Below are positions 1-8,518 of a stretch of DNA of 64,000 nt, in pieces. The notes under the pieces were generated by a model. That model worked only from the letters and a program-made list of their open reading frames with translations. It did no database searches and was not told the DNA's origin. This DNA is from Pseudoxanthomonas wuyuanensis. Its GTDB lineage: Bacteria; Pseudomonadota; Gammaproteobacteria; Xanthomonadales; Xanthomonadaceae. The DNA lies in the NCBI RefSeq assembly GCF_900215535.1, contig NZ_OCND01000001.1, positions 992,001-1,056,000 on the forward strand, written 5' to 3'. The position numbers were made by a program, and so were the translations under genes. Numbering within the stretch: the stretch's first letter is position 1; every line of letters starts with the position of its first letter.

Positions 1-716
1 GCGGCCTCGGCCGCGCGGTCCAGCGCATCTTCGATGGTCCGCCGACCATCCAGCCGGAACGCCGATGCGCGGGTCTGGAACTGCAGCACCGCCCACACCC
101 GGCCATCGGCATGCAGCAAGCCGTCCTCGCCGACCCGCAGCCCCGAACTCGCCGCCCGCGCCTGCCACCATTGCGGCCACAACCCCAACGGATCGGCATG
201 CCATGCGGTCAGCCGCGGCGCGCCCATCGGTCCGTACAGGGACGCCAGCGCCGATTCGGCCAACGCTGCGGCCGGTTCCTCACGCAGCCGTTGCCGCTGT
301 TGCGGCGTCAACAAGCGGTCGCGGTGCGGCGCATAGAACGCCTGCGCCTGCGCGAACCAGTCCTGCGCATCGCCGGCCGGCTCGAACGGCAGGGTCGACG
401 CCTGCAGCGCGCCCAGGTAGGCCGCCTGCGCCTGTTGCGCCTGCCCGGCATCGGCGGCGCCCAGCAGCACCACCATCTGCCGTGCGCTGGCGTCGGCGAT
501 ACGGCGGGTGGCATCGGCCAGCAGGCGATCGTCGGCGTCCTGCGGCAGCATCGCCAGCACATCGCTGTCGATGCGCGACTGCTGCCAGAACCGCCATTGA
601 TGCCACCCGATGGCGATCACCAGCAACAGCCAGCCCAGCGCCAGCCAGCGCCAGAGCGCGCGATATCGCGCATCGCGCTGGACCGCCGCATCAGTCAAAG
701 CGTGCCGCCTCGGCAT
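1..716 (-). CDS. MMPL/RND-family exporter of the pigment cluster (5' part only)
   Basis: This is the N-terminal ~238 residues of a larger membrane transporter cut by the window edge. ATG at 716 reads MPRRHALTDAAVQRD, then one hydrophobic segment (about residues 19-34) and a large periplasmic loop starting with the segment DSDVLAMLPQDA, which is typical of MMPL exporters. It overlaps the LolA-like gene upstream by 26 bp, and no better start lies inside. LolA-like plus MMPL exporter pairs close aryl-polyene clusters and are thought to carry the lipid-linked polyene to the outer membrane. The transport domains are outside the window, so the family call rests partly on context. Confidence 0.7.
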   Translation of the reverse strand, partial: MPRRHALTDAAVQRDARYRALWRWLALGWLLLVIAIGWHQWRFWQQSRIDSDVLAMLPQDADDRLLADATRRIADASARQMVVLLGAADAGQAQQAQAAYLGALQASTLPFEPAGDAQDWFAQAQAFYAPHRDRLLTPQQRQRLREEPAAALAESALASLYGPMGAPRLTAWHADPLGLWPQWWQARAASSGLRVGEDGLLHADGRVWAVLQFQTRASAFRLDGRRTIEDALDRAAEA

Positions 717-1311
717 CGCTCAACACGGCCGGCGATTCGCTGATGCCGGTAAACTCCAGTACGGTGCGGTCGCCATTGGCTTCGTCGATTTCAACGTGGC
801 GCACATGGCGGTCGCCTTGCAGGCGGATACGTTCGAACGAACGCGCCAGCGGGCCCGGCCGCGGCGTCAGCGTCAACCGCCAGCCCTGCTCCGGCAGCGC
901 CTCGACCGTGCTGGAAAAGCGCGGCGCCAGCGCCGCCACATCGCCGCTCATCAGCGCGAACATCATCTCGTTGACCGCACGCAGCGCCGGTTGCTGGCGC
1001 CCGTCCAACTCGACCCGGGTGCTGCCGTCGCGCTGGCGGCTGAGGATGCGGTCGCGGGTCAGCACCACTTCCGAAGCAAACGGCTTCAGCGTGCTCCACA
1101 GCACGCCCCGCTCGCGCGACAGCACGAAATTCCCTTCCGACCGCAGCGACTTGCTGAACCCGGCCACCTGCTTCTGTTGCTGGAAATCTCCGCGCAACAC
1201 CGGCACCTGCGCCACGCGCTGCTGCACCAGCGCCAGATCGTCGGCGGCCCGCACCGCTACCGCACCGAACGCCAGCGTCAAGGCCAGCAACCCCGTTATC
1301 GCCCATTTCAT
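691..1311 (-). CDS. LolA-like outer-membrane lipoprotein carrier family protein
   Basis: A 206-residue exported protein. ATG at 1311 gives a clear signal peptide (MKWAITGLLALTLAFGAVAV, cleavage near AVRA-ADD). The mature part follows the LolA fold pattern: an early segment RGDFQQQKQVAGF, then FVLSRERGVLW and a run of beta-strand-like stretches. LolA carries lipoproteins across the periplasm; this cluster-associated paralogue probably carries the polyene lipid or helps its export. The start overlaps the thioesterase stop (ATGA), indicating translational coupling. It is shorter and more divergent than housekeeping LolA, so the cargo is inferred. Confidence 0.8.
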   Translation of the reverse strand: MKWAITGLLALTLAFGAVAVRAADDLALVQQRVAQVPVLRGDFQQQKQVAGFSKSLRSEGNFVLSRERGVLWSTLKPFASEVVLTRDRILSRQRDGSTRVELDGRQQPALRAVNEMMFALMSGDVAALAPRFSSTVEALPEQGWRLTLTPRPGPLARSFERIRLQGDRHVRHVEIDEANGDRTVLEFTGISESPAVLSDAEAARFD

Positions 1312-1727
1312 TGCGGTGCCACTCCCAGCTTCTGCCACAGGACCGGCGGACAGACATAGAGCATCTCGCCTGAAGCCGCCTCGACCGCCACCTGGATGGT
1401 GTGCGCGGCGGTCAGCTTCTGTCCGGTTTCGGCATCGCGTATCCGGTAATCGAACTTGAGCCGGTTTTCCCATTCGACCAGTTGCACGGCCACCACCAGC
1501 GGCTGGCCGAACCGCAGCGGCCGGATGTACTTGATGCGCGCATCCACCACCGGCCACAGGTAGCCGGATTCGAGCATTTGCGGGTAGTCGTAATCGAAGC
1601 GCTGCAGCAGCTTGCAACGCGCCAGCTCCAGGTATCTGAAGTAATTGCCGTGCCAGACCACGTTCATCGGATCGCAGTCGTGGAAGGCCGGCGACAGCGC
1701 CAGCTCGGCGGTCAGGTCAGCCGGCAT
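1308..1727 (-). CDS. hotdog-fold acyl-CoA/acyl-ACP thioesterase
   Basis: A 139-residue single-domain hotdog thioesterase of the 4-hydroxybenzoyl-CoA thioesterase group. The motif HDCDPMNVVWHGNYF near residues 16-30 carries the usual catalytic aspartate and the following helix start. ATG at 1727 is chosen because the family begins just before this motif; longer upstream reading frames run through the ammonia-lyase gene. It overlaps the ammonia-lyase end by 11 bp and the LolA-like start by 4 bp. In the pigment pathway it probably hydrolyses or edits acyl-carrier-bound intermediates; the exact substrate cannot be read from sequence. Confidence 0.85.
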   Translation of the reverse strand: MPADLTAELALSPAFHDCDPMNVVWHGNYFRYLELARCKLLQRFDYDYPQMLESGYLWPVVDARIKYIRPLRFGQPLVVAVQLVEWENRLKFDYRIRDAETGQKLTAAHTIQVAVEAASGEMLYVCPPVLWQKLGVAPQ

Positions 1728-3270
1728 ACAGGCTCCAGCGGCCGGCGCGCAGATCCGCCAGCAAGGCGCGCAGCTCGCCGTCCAGCGCGCGATCCTCTTC
1801 CACCAGCGCAATGCGCTGGCGCAGGTCGGCGAACATCGCCGCCGGCTCGTCGCGCAGCTCGGTCGGCGGTCCGGCCTGCTGGCGCAGTTCGATGCCCTGG
1901 CGCGCGGCGATCAGCATCGCCGCGGCCACCTGTTCGGTCAGTTCGATCACGCGCAGGCAGTCGCGCGCGGCAATCGTACCCATGCTGACCTTGTCCTGGT
2001 TGTGGCACTCGGTGGAACGCGAGAACACCGAGGCCGGCATGGTCAGCTTCAGCGCTTCGGCGGTCCAAGCCGATACGCTGATCTGCAGCGCCTTCAGGCC
2101 ATGATTGATCGCCGCCCGCGCCCCGCTGGCGGCGGACAGGTTGGACGGCAGGCCGTGGTTGTAGCGGGTGTCGACCAGCAGCGCCAGCTGCCGATCCAGC
2201 AGATCCGCCACGTTGGCGACCGCGGTCTTCAGCGCATCCATGGCGAAGGCGATATGGCCGCCGTAGAAATGGCCGCCGTGCAGGATCTGTTCGCGGTCCG
2301 GATCGATCAGCGGATTGTCATTGGCGCTGTTGAGTTCGGTTTCGATCAGCTGGCGCAGGAACGGCAGCGCGTCTTCCAGCACGCCGATCACATGCGGCGC
2401 GCAGCGCAGCGAATAGCGATCCTGCAGGCGCTGCTCGTTGCGCGGCGGGCGGTCGCTGTGCAGGTCCTCGCGCAGCCGCGCCGCCACCCGCATCTGGCCC
2501 GGGTGCGGCTTGGCCGCGAACAGCACCTCGTCGAAGTGGTGCGCGTTGCCGGCGCTGGCCAGCACGTTGAACGCGGTCAGCCGGGTCGCCAGCCGGCCCA
2601 GGTATTCGGCACGCTGCCAGGCCAGGCAGGCCAGCGCGGTCATCACCGCGGTGCCGTTCATGATGGCCAGGCCTTCCTTCGGGCGCAGCCGCAACGGCGC
2701 CATGCCGATTTCGGCCAGCGCTTCGGCGGCGCTGCGGCGCTGGCCGCGGTGCATCACCTCACGCTCGCCGCACAGTACCGCGGCCACGTACGAGAGCGGG
2801 GTCAGATCGCCGCTGGCGCCAACCGAGCCTTCGGCCGGGATCAGCGGCAGCACGTCTTCCTGCAACAGCTGCGCCAGGCCCTCCAGCAGCGGCAGGCTGA
2901 CCCCGGACATGCCGCGCGCCAGCGATGCCAGCCGTGCCGCCAGCACCGCGCGCGTCTCGGCCTCGTCGAGGAACCGCCCCAGCCCGCAGCCGTGATAGGC
3001 ATACAGGTGGTGCGGCAGTTCGGCGACCAGATCCGGCGGAATGTTGACCGTGCAGGAGTCGCCATAGCCGGTGGTCACGCCGTAGATGACGCCGTCTTCC
3101 TGCAGCAGCCGGTCCAGGAAGTCGGCGCCCCGCTGGATACGCGCGCGGAAGCCGGCGTCGGCGGACAGCGCGGCCGGACGCTGGCGGCGCGACAGCGCCG
3201 TCACGTCCTCGATACGCAACGGCGCGTCGCCGAACAGCAACGGCAGGGAATCAATGCTTGGGAGCGTCAT
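1717..3270 (-). CDS. histidine/aromatic amino acid ammonia-lyase family protein
   Basis: A 517-residue MIO-type ammonia-lyase. The Ala-Ser-Gly triad that cyclises to the MIO cofactor is at residues 152-154 (SVGASGDLTPLS), and the catalytic tyrosine lies in IYGVTTGYGD (about 63). The substrate loop ENSANDNP-type motif appears as ELNSANDNPLID, and the C-terminal segment STECHNQDKVSMG is also present. Length fits the family. In this position HAL-like enzymes are fixed members of aryl-polyene clusters and are thought to supply an aromatic acrylate, not to degrade histidine. ATG at 3270 overlaps the acyltransferase end by 20 bp. Confidence 0.88.
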   Translation of the reverse strand: MTLPSIDSLPLLFGDAPLRIEDVTALSRRQRPAALSADAGFRARIQRGADFLDRLLQEDGVIYGVTTGYGDSCTVNIPPDLVAELPHHLYAYHGCGLGRFLDEAETRAVLAARLASLARGMSGVSLPLLEGLAQLLQEDVLPLIPAEGSVGASGDLTPLSYVAAVLCGEREVMHRGQRRSAAEALAEIGMAPLRLRPKEGLAIMNGTAVMTALACLAWQRAEYLGRLATRLTAFNVLASAGNAHHFDEVLFAAKPHPGQMRVAARLREDLHSDRPPRNEQRLQDRYSLRCAPHVIGVLEDALPFLRQLIETELNSANDNPLIDPDREQILHGGHFYGGHIAFAMDALKTAVANVADLLDRQLALLVDTRYNHGLPSNLSAASGARAAINHGLKALQISVSAWTAEALKLTMPASVFSRSTECHNQDKVSMGTIAARDCLRVIELTEQVAAAMLIAARQGIELRQQAGPPTELRDEPAAMFADLRQRIALVEEDRALDGELRALLADLRAGRWSLYAG

Positions 3271-4198
3271 GCGGTACCTGATCCCAGAAGGGAAAGAAAT
3301 TGAACCAATCGTACGGAGCTCCGGACACCTGCAGCTCCAGCCATTGCGCAAACCTCGCCGCCTGCTCGGCCAGCGCGGCGTCGCGGGAACCGCGCGGCAG
3401 CTTCAGGCGGTCGGCAAAGCGCGCAAAACGCACCACGTAACCATCGCCCGCATGCACGCAAGCCATCGTGAACACCGGGCAGCCCAGCGTCGAAGCCAGC
3501 ACGTAGGGGCCGATCGGAAACGGCGCCGGGTGGCCGAGGAACGAGGCGCGCACGCTGCGCCCCCCGCGCAGCGGCACACGGTCGCCGGCGATGGCGACGA
3601 ACTCGCCCCTGGCGACCCGTTCGGCCAGCATCACCGCGGTGGCCGGCCCCAGTTCGGTGACCTGCAGCAACTGGACCTGGCCATTGGGATCCAGCCGCCG
3701 CATCATCCGGTTGAAGCGTTCGGCGTGCGCGGTATGCACCAGCGCGGTCAGGCGGAAGCCCGGGACGTAATCGGCCAGGGTCTGGCACAGTTCCAGGCAG
3801 CCGATATGCGCGGTGATGATGACCCCGCCCTCGCCGCGCGCCACCTGCGACAGCATCACATCGCGCTGCAGTTCCACCTTGGCAACCGGATAGCGCCGGC
3901 CCAGCGCCAGCAGCTTGTCCAGCAGGGTTTCGGCGAAGTAGCGGAAATGGCGCAGGCTGTGCCGCCAGCCGGGGGCGCGTTCGAATGCGCCGGCATGGGC
4001 CTGCAGGCGTTGCAGATACTGCAACGAAGCGCGGCGCGCGGTGGCGTTGCCCAGCCAGTGGAACAGCACCACCGGATACAGGCACAGCAGGAACGGCCAG
4101 CGGCCGAGCCAGCGGTGCACCCCGCACAGGAACGCGATGCCCATCACCGACGTCGATTCGCCGATGTCGGCCCAGTGCGCGGCCTGCGGCTGGTTCAT
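3251..4198 (-). CDS. LpxL/HtrB-like acyltransferase of the pigment cluster
   Basis: A 315-residue membrane-associated acyltransferase of the lipid A acyltransferase (LpxL/HtrB) superfamily. An N-terminal hydrophobic stretch (about 35-52) precedes the catalytic H-x4-E motif, HIGCLE at 131-136. Conserved blocks such as AIAGDRVPLRGG and PFPIGPYVLAS follow. It probably acylates the polyene's glycerol or sugar anchor. The ATG overlaps the glycosyltransferase stop (ATGA), so the two are translationally coupled. A role in lipid A itself is unlikely given the operon. Confidence 0.85.
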   Translation of the reverse strand: MNQPQAAHWADIGESTSVMGIAFLCGVHRWLGRWPFLLCLYPVVLFHWLGNATARRASLQYLQRLQAHAGAFERAPGWRHSLRHFRYFAETLLDKLLALGRRYPVAKVELQRDVMLSQVARGEGGVIITAHIGCLELCQTLADYVPGFRLTALVHTAHAERFNRMMRRLDPNGQVQLLQVTELGPATAVMLAERVARGEFVAIAGDRVPLRGGRSVRASFLGHPAPFPIGPYVLASTLGCPVFTMACVHAGDGYVVRFARFADRLKLPRGSRDAALAEQAARFAQWLELQVSGAPYDWFNFFPFWDQVPHDAPKH

Positions 4199-4974
4199 GC
4201 CGCCCTGCCCTGGATGCGCGTGCGGCGTGCGGCCAGCAGGCGCGGCAAGCGCCGCAACATGCCGAAGAACAGGCGCGTATGCATGCGGCTGATGCGCAGG
4301 TTGTCGCGCCAGATGTCGAAATGGGAAACGCCGTCGCGGGGATAGGTGACCCGGGTCGGCAGGTTTTCCACCGGCACGCCGCGCCAGAACAGCCGCACGA
4401 TGATTTCCGGATCGAAATCCATGCGTTGGCCGATGGTTTCCTCGCCCATCAGCCGCAGCACCGGCGGCAGCGGATAGACGCGGAACCCGCACATCGAATC
4501 CTTGATTGCCAACGAAAGCGTATTGATCCAGACCCATACGTGGGTCAGGTAGCGGCCGTACAGCCGCCCCTTGGGGACACTGGCATCGTATTCGGGACTG
4601 CCGCAGATGATGCTGTCGGGGCGCAGCCTTGCGCGCGCCAGGAAACGCGGGATATCGGCCGGGTCGTGCTGGCCATCGGCATCGATCTGCAACACATGGC
4701 TGGCGCCCAGCGCCGCCGCTTCGCGAAACCCCGCCAGCACCGCGGCGCCCTTGCCCTGGTTGCGCGGCAGCCGCAGCAGCCTTACCCGCGGCGCGTGCCG
4801 TTGCGCCAGATCCTGCAACACCTGCGCGCAAGCCGGGCCGGAACCATCGTCGACCAGCAGGCAGTCGTTGTCGCTGGCCAGTACGCCATCCACCATCGCG
4901 GCGATGGCGTGCTCGTGATCGAACACCGGAATCAGCACCAGCGGCGCAAACGCATCGGCGGCGCGGCTAGCCAT
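4195..4974 (-). CDS. family 2 glycosyltransferase
   Basis: A 259-residue GT-A fold glycosyltransferase. It begins LVLIPVFDHEHAI, with VDDGS at about 41-45 for nucleotide binding and QIDADGQHDP at about 96-105 holding the metal-binding DxD. A long inverting-GT2 core follows, without a C-terminal membrane region. It overlaps the AMP-ligase by 8 bp and the acyltransferase by 4 bp. In aryl-polyene clusters this enzyme probably transfers a sugar during assembly of the lipid anchor. The donor and acceptor are unknown. Confidence 0.86.
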   Translation of the reverse strand: MASRAADAFAPLVLIPVFDHEHAIAAMVDGVLASDNDCLLVDDGSGPACAQVLQDLAQRHAPRVRLLRLPRNQGKGAAVLAGFREAAALGASHVLQIDADGQHDPADIPRFLARARLRPDSIICGSPEYDASVPKGRLYGRYLTHVWVWINTLSLAIKDSMCGFRVYPLPPVLRLMGEETIGQRMDFDPEIIVRLFWRGVPVENLPTRVTYPRDGVSHFDIWRDNLRISRMHTRLFFGMLRRLPRLLAARRTRIQGRAA

Positions 4975-6643
4975 CGAACACCACCCGGCCGCTGGCATGC
5001 GGCCCGTGCGACGAACGATAGGCAAATACCAGCGCCCGCTTGTGCGGCTGCCATTCCAGGCTCAGCTGCAGGCGATCGCCTGGGCGGGCCACGCGCTGGA
5101 ACTTCACCGCCTCCATCCGCACGAAACGCGGCGGCATTGCGAATACCTCGCGCGCAAAGCGCACCGCCCAGTCCAGTTGGGCCACGCCGGGAAGGATCGG
5201 CGTGCCCGGGAAGTGGCCGTCGAACGCCGCCAGGCCGGCATCCAGTTGCAGTTCCAGTTCGGCACGGGCCGGCTCGCGCAGTTGCCAGCATGGCTCGGGC
5301 AGCTGCGGGCGGAACAATGCCAGCAGCGCCGATTCGGTGGTCTTGCCTTGCGCATTGATCGGCAAGGCCTCGACGAATCGCCAACGCCGCGGCCGCGTCA
5401 CCGCATCGTGGCCATGCGCCAGATGAGCGCCGAGCCGCTGCGAAAATGCCCTGCGCCCATTGGAGGACAGCCGCGCCGCCTCGCTGGCCGCCGGGACCAC
5501 CACCGCCGCCAGCGCATTGCGGCTGCCGGGCAACAGCAGCACTCGCGCCTGGCGCACCTCAGGGTGCTCCAGCAATTGCCGCTCCAACGCATCCAGCGAT
5601 ACCCGCCGCTCTTCGATCTTGACGATGCGATCGGCGCGGCCCAGCAGGCGGAACCCCTGCGCATCGGCTTCGGCGCGGTCCTCGCTGCGCCACCACTCAT
5701 CCTGCGGCAGATGCGGCGAACGCACTTCCAGCCGTTGGCCATCGATTCGCCATTCCACACCGGGCAGCGCCTGCCACGTTGGCTGTTCGCCAGTCCAGCG
5801 CCGCCAGGCGATGCCTCCGGTTTCTGTGCTGCCGTAGATTTCGGTCGGCGCCGCCCCCAGCAAGGCGCGCGCCTGCAACGCCGCCTCGGCAGGGAGCGCT
5901 CCGCCGGACGAAAACACCGCCCGCAACCGCCCCTGCACCGCTGCCCAGTCCAGTTGTTCCGGCAGGCGGCGCAGATGCGCGGGACTTGCCACCAGCAGCG
6001 AAGGCGGTCCGGCCAAAGCCGCCACCATGTCTTCGGGAAAGAACGCGCGCGCCGCGATGCGGCGCCCGGCCGCCAGCGGCCACAGCACGCGGAACAGCAG
6101 TCCGTAGATATGCTGGTGCGACACCGTGCCATGCACCTGCGCATCGCCCAGGCCTGCGCCGAACGCGGCCTCCAGCGCTTCGACTTCGCGCGCCAACTGG
6201 CGCAGCTGCTTTTCGATGGCCACCGGTTCGCCGGTGCTGCCGGAAGTGAACACCACCAGCCGGGTGGCCTGTTCGTCCAGCGGCGCCATGTCCGCGCCGC
6301 CGCCGCCGTTGGCAAGCGGCTGCAGCGATGGCCAGCCAACGGGCATATCGCCGGCAAAGCCATCCACCTGCGCCTGCAAGCGGCCCAGCGTCTGCGGCAG
6401 ATTGTCGCCGCACAGGAATGCCCGCTTGCCGGCATGCCAGGCGCCGAACAGCGCTGCGGCAAAACGTACCGCATCGTCGAAATAAAGCACCCAGTCCGGT
6501 CCCTGCTGCGCCGCGAATGCCTGGCGCCAACCGGCTACCTGCTGCAGGAACGCGGCGTGATCCAGCGCCAGCGGCGCAGCCGCGACCCCGCGCCCCGGCT
6601 GCGCCCGTACCGCCACACTGGCCAGCGGCAGCCAGTCAGCCAC
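4967..6643 (-). CDS. AMP-dependent aryl ligase fused to a FabZ-like hotdog dehydratase domain
   Basis: A 558-residue two-domain protein. Residues about 1-440 form an adenylating domain with the P-loop-like motif VFTSGSTGEP at 131-140, YGSTETGG near 280 and a C-terminal GK-type lysine segment (INAQGKTTES). Residues about 450-558 form a hotdog domain with the dehydratase signature GHFPGTPILPG (His477). In xanthomonadin and other aryl-polyene pathways such a protein activates the 3- or 4-hydroxybenzoate starter and loads it on carrier protein; the hotdog half probably removes water from the beta-hydroxyacyl intermediate. It overlaps both neighbours by 8 bp. Confidence 0.88.
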   Translation of the reverse strand: MADWLPLASVAVRAQPGRGVAAAPLALDHAAFLQQVAGWRQAFAAQQGPDWVLYFDDAVRFAAALFGAWHAGKRAFLCGDNLPQTLGRLQAQVDGFAGDMPVGWPSLQPLANGGGGADMAPLDEQATRLVVFTSGSTGEPVAIEKQLRQLAREVEALEAAFGAGLGDAQVHGTVSHQHIYGLLFRVLWPLAAGRRIAARAFFPEDMVAALAGPPSLLVASPAHLRRLPEQLDWAAVQGRLRAVFSSGGALPAEAALQARALLGAAPTEIYGSTETGGIAWRRWTGEQPTWQALPGVEWRIDGQRLEVRSPHLPQDEWWRSEDRAEADAQGFRLLGRADRIVKIEERRVSLDALERQLLEHPEVRQARVLLLPGSRNALAAVVVPAASEAARLSSNGRRAFSQRLGAHLAHGHDAVTRPRRWRFVEALPINAQGKTTESALLALFRPQLPEPCWQLREPARAELELQLDAGLAAFDGHFPGTPILPGVAQLDWAVRFAREVFAMPPRFVRMEAVKFQRVARPGDRLQLSLEWQPHKRALVFAYRSSHGPHASGRVVFDG

Positions 6644-7184
6644 GGTGCGCCGCCAGGACCCGCTGCCGGATCAGCCACTCGCCGCCGAACAGCAGCCCCA
6701 TCAGGCCATAGGCGATCAGGCCATTGTACAGCGCCCAGACGCGATCGCTGGCCCATAGCGCGGTGACCAGCGCCAGACTGCCGTTGACGACGAAAAAACC
6801 GCACCAGACCTGGGTCACCCGGCGCGTATAGGCCACCCCGCTGGCCGGCAACTGCGGGTCCTGCAGGCGTGCGATACGTTCGATCACCGTCGGCGGGAAA
6901 CGCAGGCTGATCGCAAACACCGCCAGCATCACCGCGTTGACCAGCGCCGGGTACAGCTTCAATGGCAGCGCCTGGTTGAAGATGGTGGCGGTCAGCGCCA
7001 GCAGCCCGGCGCCGCCCGCGGCGACCAGCCAGACCGCTTCGCGCGCGGCGATTGCGCGCAGCAGCGCCAGCGCAAACAGCAGCAACGCCAGCCAGCGCGG
7101 TTCGAAGCGTCCGAGCGCGAAATAGATCGCCAGCGGATAGGCCAGCGAAAACGCGATGAACAACACCGCGCGGGCACGGTTCAC
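6636..7184 (-). CDS. COG4648-like integral membrane protein of the pigment cluster
   Basis: A 182-residue hydrophobic protein with about five predicted membrane segments and no catalytic motif. It starts with GTG at 7184; no ATG fits the hydrophobic N-terminus better. Its C-terminus overlaps the ligase start by 8 bp. Membrane proteins of this kind are constant members of aryl-polyene clusters but have no proven function; a role in holding the biosynthetic complex at the inner membrane is only a guess. Confidence 0.75.
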   Translation of the reverse strand: MNRARAVLFIAFSLAYPLAIYFALGRFEPRWLALLLFALALLRAIAAREAVWLVAAGGAGLLALTATIFNQALPLKLYPALVNAVMLAVFAISLRFPPTVIERIARLQDPQLPASGVAYTRRVTQVWCGFFVVNGSLALVTALWASDRVWALYNGLIAYGLMGLLFGGEWLIRQRVLAAHRG

Positions 7185-7206
7185 GTCGGCGCCCCGGTTG
7201 CCGCGC

Positions 7207-7461
7207 TCAGGCGGCTTGGTCGCGGATCAGCCCGTACAACACGTCCACGATGTCCTGGATCGTGCGCACCGACTTGAACGCATCGGGCTGCAGGCTGCGG
7301 CCCAGCAACGGCTTGAGCTGGACGATCAGGTCCACCGCATCGATGCTGTCGATGTCCAGATCGTCGTAGAGCCGCGCTTCCGGAACAATGCGCTCCGGCG
7401 CGATTTCGAAGCTGTCATGCAGGATCGTGACGATCCGGTCGAATAGTTCGTTCTTGGTCAT
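7207..7461 (-). CDS. acyl carrier protein, second copy in operon order
   Basis: An 84-residue acyl carrier protein. The phosphopantetheine attachment serine is Ser39 in the motif DIDSIDAVDL. The fold pattern (N-terminal amphipathic helix, acidic second helix) is standard. It lies 22 bp upstream of the membrane protein gene and 21 bp after the other carrier gene. Paired carriers are normal for aryl-polyene synthesis, where one may carry the aryl starter and growing chain and the other a different intermediate; which does what is not readable here. Confidence 0.92.
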   Translation of the reverse strand: MTKNELFDRIVTILHDSFEIAPERIVPEARLYDDLDIDSIDAVDLIVQLKPLLGRSLQPDAFKSVRTIQDIVDVLYGLIRDQAA

Positions 7462-7482
7462 CTTGCTACCTCGCCGCAGAGA

Positions 7483-7743
7483 CTACGGCTGCCCCTGCGA
7501 AGCGACGAATTCAGCCAGCGCCTGCACGCTGGCAAAGTGGCGGCGGGTTTCCTGCGAGTCGGCCGACAGGCTGACCCCGTAGCGCTTCTGCAACGCCAGG
7601 CCCAGTTCCAGCGCGTCGATCGAATCCAGCCCCAGGCCTTCGACGAACAACGGCGCCGCCGTCTCGATGTCGTCCGGCGTGATGTCTTCCAGCGACAGCG
7701 ACGCAATGATCAATTCCTTGATCTCGTGCTCAAGTGCCTGCAC
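7483..7743 (-). CDS. acyl carrier protein, first copy in operon order
   Basis: An 86-residue acyl carrier protein with attachment Ser41 in GLDSIDALEL. I chose the GTG at 7743, which reads VQALEHEIKE, because a strong GGAGG ribosome site lies 6 nt upstream; an in-frame start at 7761 would add six basic residues and bury that site. It overlaps the PlsC-like gene by 14 bp. It is clearly diverged from its neighbour carrier, so the two are not a recent duplication. Confidence 0.9.
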   Translation of the reverse strand: MQALEHEIKELIIASLSLEDITPDDIETAAPLFVEGLGLDSIDALELGLALQKRYGVSLSADSQETRRHFASVQALAEFVASQGQP

Positions 7744-8518
7744 GCGTTTCCTCCCCCGCAAAGTATTCGGCCAAATAGTCGGTCAATCGTCTCGCCGCGA
7801 CCGCTTCCCCCCCGGAAGCCGGGTCGATTCCGTTCAGGAAACGCGCAATCGGCAGATCTTCCTGAACGTCGACCACCATGTGGAACCGTCGCGACGGCAC
7901 ACGATACCATTTCTCCCCTTTGCCGAGGGTCATCGGCGTGCAGGTCAACCGCACCGGCGTCACGTCCAGCCGTCCGCGCACGGCGATATTGGCCGCGCCG
8001 CGCTGCAGCTTGATTTTCCCGTCGCGGGCGGTGCGGGTGCCTTCCGGAAAGATCACCAGGTTGCCGCCCGCCCGCACCGCCGCAATGCAGTCGTCGACCA
8101 ACCCTGCGCCGTCGTCGTTGGCGATGTAGCCGGCCGCGCGCACCGGCCCGCGCATGAACGGATTGCGGGCCACCGCCGACTTGACCACGCAATCGGCGTT
8201 GGGCAGCAGCGATACCAGCACCACCACATCGATCAGGGTCGGATGGTTGGCCAGGATCAGCAGGCCGTCGCGCTGCAGGCGCTCGCGGTTGCGGACCTCG
8301 TAGGTCATCAGCCTCAGCCCGCACATCAGTCCGACATGGCAGGCGAAGCTCAGTTGCACCAGCTTGCGCGCCCAGCGCTGCCGGCGTCGTGGATTGCGCA
8401 CAAACCACTGCAACGGCGGTATCGCCAGCACGCGCAGCAACAGGCCGCCCAGGCCGAAGGCCAGGAAGCTGAGCCCGGTGCCGAACACCCGCCAGGCGTG
8501 GTTCAGACGCTCAAGCAT
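7730..8518 (-). CDS. PlsC-like 1-acyl-glycerol-phosphate acyltransferase family protein
   Basis: About 262 residues from ATG 8518. A hydrophobic N-terminal segment (FLAFGLGGLLLRVLAI) anchors it in the membrane. The acyltransferase motif I is NHPTLID (H-x4-D), and motif III is FPEGTRTA. It overlaps the ketosynthase-like gene by 8 bp. Aryl-polyene clusters use one or two acyltransferases to attach the polyene to a lipid-like anchor; this enzyme is the natural candidate for ester formation on a glycerophospho acceptor. An alternative start at 8569 is possible but would overlap more. Confidence 0.85.
   Translation of the reverse strand: MLERLNHAWRVFGTGLSFLAFGLGGLLLRVLAIPPLQWFVRNPRRRQRWARKLVQLSFACHVGLMCGLRLMTYEVRNRERLQRDGLLILANHPTLIDVVVLVSLLPNADCVVKSAVARNPFMRGPVRAAGYIANDDGAGLVDDCIAAVRAGGNLVIFPEGTRTARDGKIKLQRGAANIAVRGRLDVTPVRLTCTPMTLGKGEKWYRVPSRRFHMVVDVQEDLPIARFLNGIDPASGGEAVAARRLTDYLAEYFAGEETRAGT

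Noticed and set aside
65-1459. Plus-strand frame of 464 codons at the left end
   Set aside because: Arg/Pro/Ala-rich low-complexity translation; the minus strand has the exporter, LolA-like and thioesterase genes with overlapping stops and starts.
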